Positions 36,044 to 37,440 of a stretch of DNA of 37,440 bases are shown here, in pieces. A program made the position numbers and the translations under genes. Below the pieces are notes generated by a model that saw nothing but the letters and a program-made list of their open reading frames with translations, did no database searches and was not told the DNA's origin. Origin of the DNA: Anaerolineae bacterium (GTDB taxonomy: Bacteria; Chloroflexota; Anaerolineae; Aggregatilineales; UBA3940); NCBI GenBank assembly GCA_016928235.1, contig JAFGLD010000149.1, positions 1 through 37,440 on the forward strand, written 5' to 3'. Position 1 is the first letter of the stretch; every line of letters begins with the position of its first letter.

Positions 36044-37324
36044 ATGGACAAGAAGCTACTGTGGAGGGCTTGCCTTTTAGGGCTGCTGTTGGTGACACTC
36101 TCGACATCAGTGGCGCTGGCAGCTTCTTCCCAGAAGATTGATGAGGGCATTCTAGATACCACGCCTGCATTAACGCCAAGTGAGACTCCGACACCGATTC
36201 GCTGGTTTGTCCAAACATTCACTATGACGCCCACGCTGGAAGGTGAAGAAACGCTCGTACCTGTCCCGCCGGCAGCAACACTGCTCCCAACCATGACCCT
36301 CTTCCCCCCACCATCAGGAGGCGGGCGGGTATCTGTCGACGTATTATATGTCCGAGAAGATCCCTCTTTCGGCTCGCCCATCCTGAGCAGCCTTTTCTAT
36401 AATGATATCGTGCTTCCAATAGGGAGGAATTCGGAGGGCGATTGGATCGCGGTTCAATGGAAGGAAGGTCTGGGGTGGCTGTGGGAATCACTGGTCAGTT
36501 GGGATCCGGCTCTAGAGATCACAACACTCAAGATCTTGCCGGTAGGGGCAGATTTACCATCCGCTGAAACTGGGGTGCCAACAACTGTCCTGCCGACATC
36601 CTTGCCGACGGTGACAAGCACACCAACAACAGCTCCTTCGCCGACAAACTCCCCATCCCCTACATCGACGGTTCCAACTCAACCGCTGGCAACAGCTCTA
36701 TCCACGCCAACCGTTCAACCTAATCTATCGATTCCCAACCCATTCACCCACATGCCTGATTCGCTCAAGGCAGGTCTGTTGATCGGCGGGGGCACTATAG
36801 TACTTGGTATGGTCGTCTATGTCTGGCGTCGATCGTCCGGAATGCGCGAAATCCGGCGTTATGCCGGCGGATTTCCGCTCGATATCTGCCCGGCCTGCCA
36901 CGAAGGCCATTTGACTCTTGACGAAGTAGTCCATTATTCGATGGGCGTACCGATTGTCCGTCGCTCTGTTCGGTGCGATGCATGTCGATCGATGCTCAGA
37001 GAGCTCAGACCGGGTCGCTGGCGGTACACTGTCGACCCATACGCAAACCCTGCTCTGGCCTCGCGTTACAAAAATCGCCGGCTTTCCCGGTCTGATATTG
37101 AAGCCATGGAGCGGCCGGTTCGAAGAGTTGTCCCGGATGATGGACACTTTGAAGAGAGCAACATAGTGTTTGCAGAACAAGCCGATGACAGCTTACTCGA
37201 TGGTGAAGAGAAAACCCGAGAAGAAGCACTGGGAGATGTAGAGGAAAGCAACGTTTCAACAGATGAGTTTTCAGGAGCAGCCCCCCCTTCAGATGAGTTG
37301 GATATTCCCTCTGAAGAGGGATAA
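36044..37324 (+). CDS. SH3-domain/TM/zinc-ribbon membrane protein
   Basis: A 426-residue protein with clear segments: signal peptide (1-27, ending SVALAA), Thr/Pro linker, bacterial SH3 domain (about 95-155, VDVLYVREDPSFGSPILSSL then WIAVQWKEGLGWLWESLV), a long Thr/Ser/Pro linker, a membrane helix (242-262) followed by arginines (WRRSSGMREIRR), and a C-terminal cytosolic part with two CxxC pairs (C282/C285 and C311/C314) that suggest zinc binding. The tail is acidic. It thus joins the wall-facing side to the cytosol. I use the ATG at 36044; a TTG at 36002 overlaps the previous stop. It is the third gene of the ParA operon. Confidence 0.85.
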   Translation: MDKKLLWRACLLGLLLVTLSTSVALAASSQKIDEGILDTTPALTPSETPTPIRWFVQTFTMTPTLEGEETLVPVPPAATLLPTMTLFPPPSGGGRVSVDVLYVREDPSFGSPILSSLFYNDIVLPIGRNSEGDWIAVQWKEGLGWLWESLVSWDPALEITTLKILPVGADLPSAETGVPTTVLPTSLPTVTSTPTTAPSPTNSPSPTSTVPTQPLATALSTPTVQPNLSIPNPFTHMPDSLKAGLLIGGGTIVLGMVVYVWRRSSGMREIRRYAGGFPLDICPACHEGHLTLDEVVHYSMGVPIVRRSVRCDACRSMLRELRPGRWRYTVDPYANPALASRYKNRRLSRSDIEAMERPVRRVVPDDGHFEESNIVFAEQADDSLLDGEEKTREEALGDVEESNVSTDEFSGAAPPSDELDIPSEEG

Positions 37325-37336
37325 GGAGCAATATCC

Positions 37337-37378
37337 GTGAATGAATGCTCAGCTTGCAATACCATCCATTGGTTTTGA
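37337..37378 (+). other. Mini-ORF with CxxC at the window edge
   Basis: A GTG at 37337 follows AAGGAG (37323-37328) with ideal spacing, yet its frame (VNECSACNTIHWF) ends after 13 codons. It may be the start of a zinc-binding protein broken by a frameshift, or chance. Another frame from 37345 is open to the window end, so a partial gene cannot be excluded. Confidence 0.25.
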
Positions 37379-37440
37379 CGCGAATTTTGCCCAAACGTTG
37401 CGCAAATCCGTTCTTAAACTTTCATCGCTTCCGTCATAGA

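Overview
The window looks like chromosomal DNA of a Chloroflexota bacterium, probably Anaerolineae-like. That placement is inference: it rests on the mix of eukaryote-type kinase/phosphatase/FHA signalling, DesK/NarL-type two-component genes, many Thr/Pro-rich lipoproteins and membrane proteins, DUF3048 and LLH-holin-like proteins, and sigma-A-like promoters. No rRNA, tRNA, CRISPR array, insertion sequence or clear prophage was seen. Gene density is high and many neighbours overlap by 4 to 8 bases, so much of the window is built as translationally coupled operons.

Layout. 1-739: a mostly empty left end with one small membrane-protein ORF. 740-6756 (minus strand): a six-gene signalling operon read from two good tandem promoters at 6838-6919. 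In transcription order it encodes a Ser/Thr kinase with an eight-repeat PQQ-type propeller, a PP2C phosphatase, a J-domain/vWA fusion, a zinc-ribbon/FHA protein, an 80-residue protein of unknown function and an OmpR-type response regulator. 6931-8028 (minus): a tyrosine recombinase. 8494-12249 (plus): an ABC exporter followed by a DesK-like sensor kinase and NarL-type regulator. 12560-15124 (minus): PriA. 15348-16103 (plus): an atypical response-regulator-like protein.

16208-22548 (minus): a coupled operon of sugar-nucleotide epimerase, GT4 glycosyltransferase, class A penicillin-binding protein and DUF3048 lipoprotein. 22780-25320 (minus): a heparinase II/III-like protein with a disordered basic tail. 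25631-29972 (plus): alpha-glucan phosphorylase, dihydroorotase and a GT2 glycosyltransferase, closed by a clear rho-independent terminator. 30063-31524 (minus): three small membrane proteins, one carrying two copies of an LLH-holin-like module, preceded by four 22-bp imperfect tandem repeats. 31757-33590 (minus): an alpha/beta-hydrolase-fold lipoprotein without its nucleophile serine, a hypothetical protein, and a DinB-like protein that appears to be leaderless. 33770-37324 (plus): ParA-type ATPase, a four-TM membrane protein with a long acidic Pro-rich N-terminus, and an SH3/TM/zinc-ribbon protein.

How the parts fit. The kinase and phosphatase probably write and erase phosphothreonine marks read by the FHA protein, with the J/vWA protein as an assembly or chaperone-like partner and the response regulator as a possible transcriptional output. 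The epimerase-to-DUF3048 operon points to envelope polysaccharide and peptidoglycan synthesis under joint control. The ParA operon has no ParB and looks like a system that positions a membrane complex rather than a plasmid partition locus. The two best candidates for an undescribed system are the kinase operon and the ParA/membrane operon.
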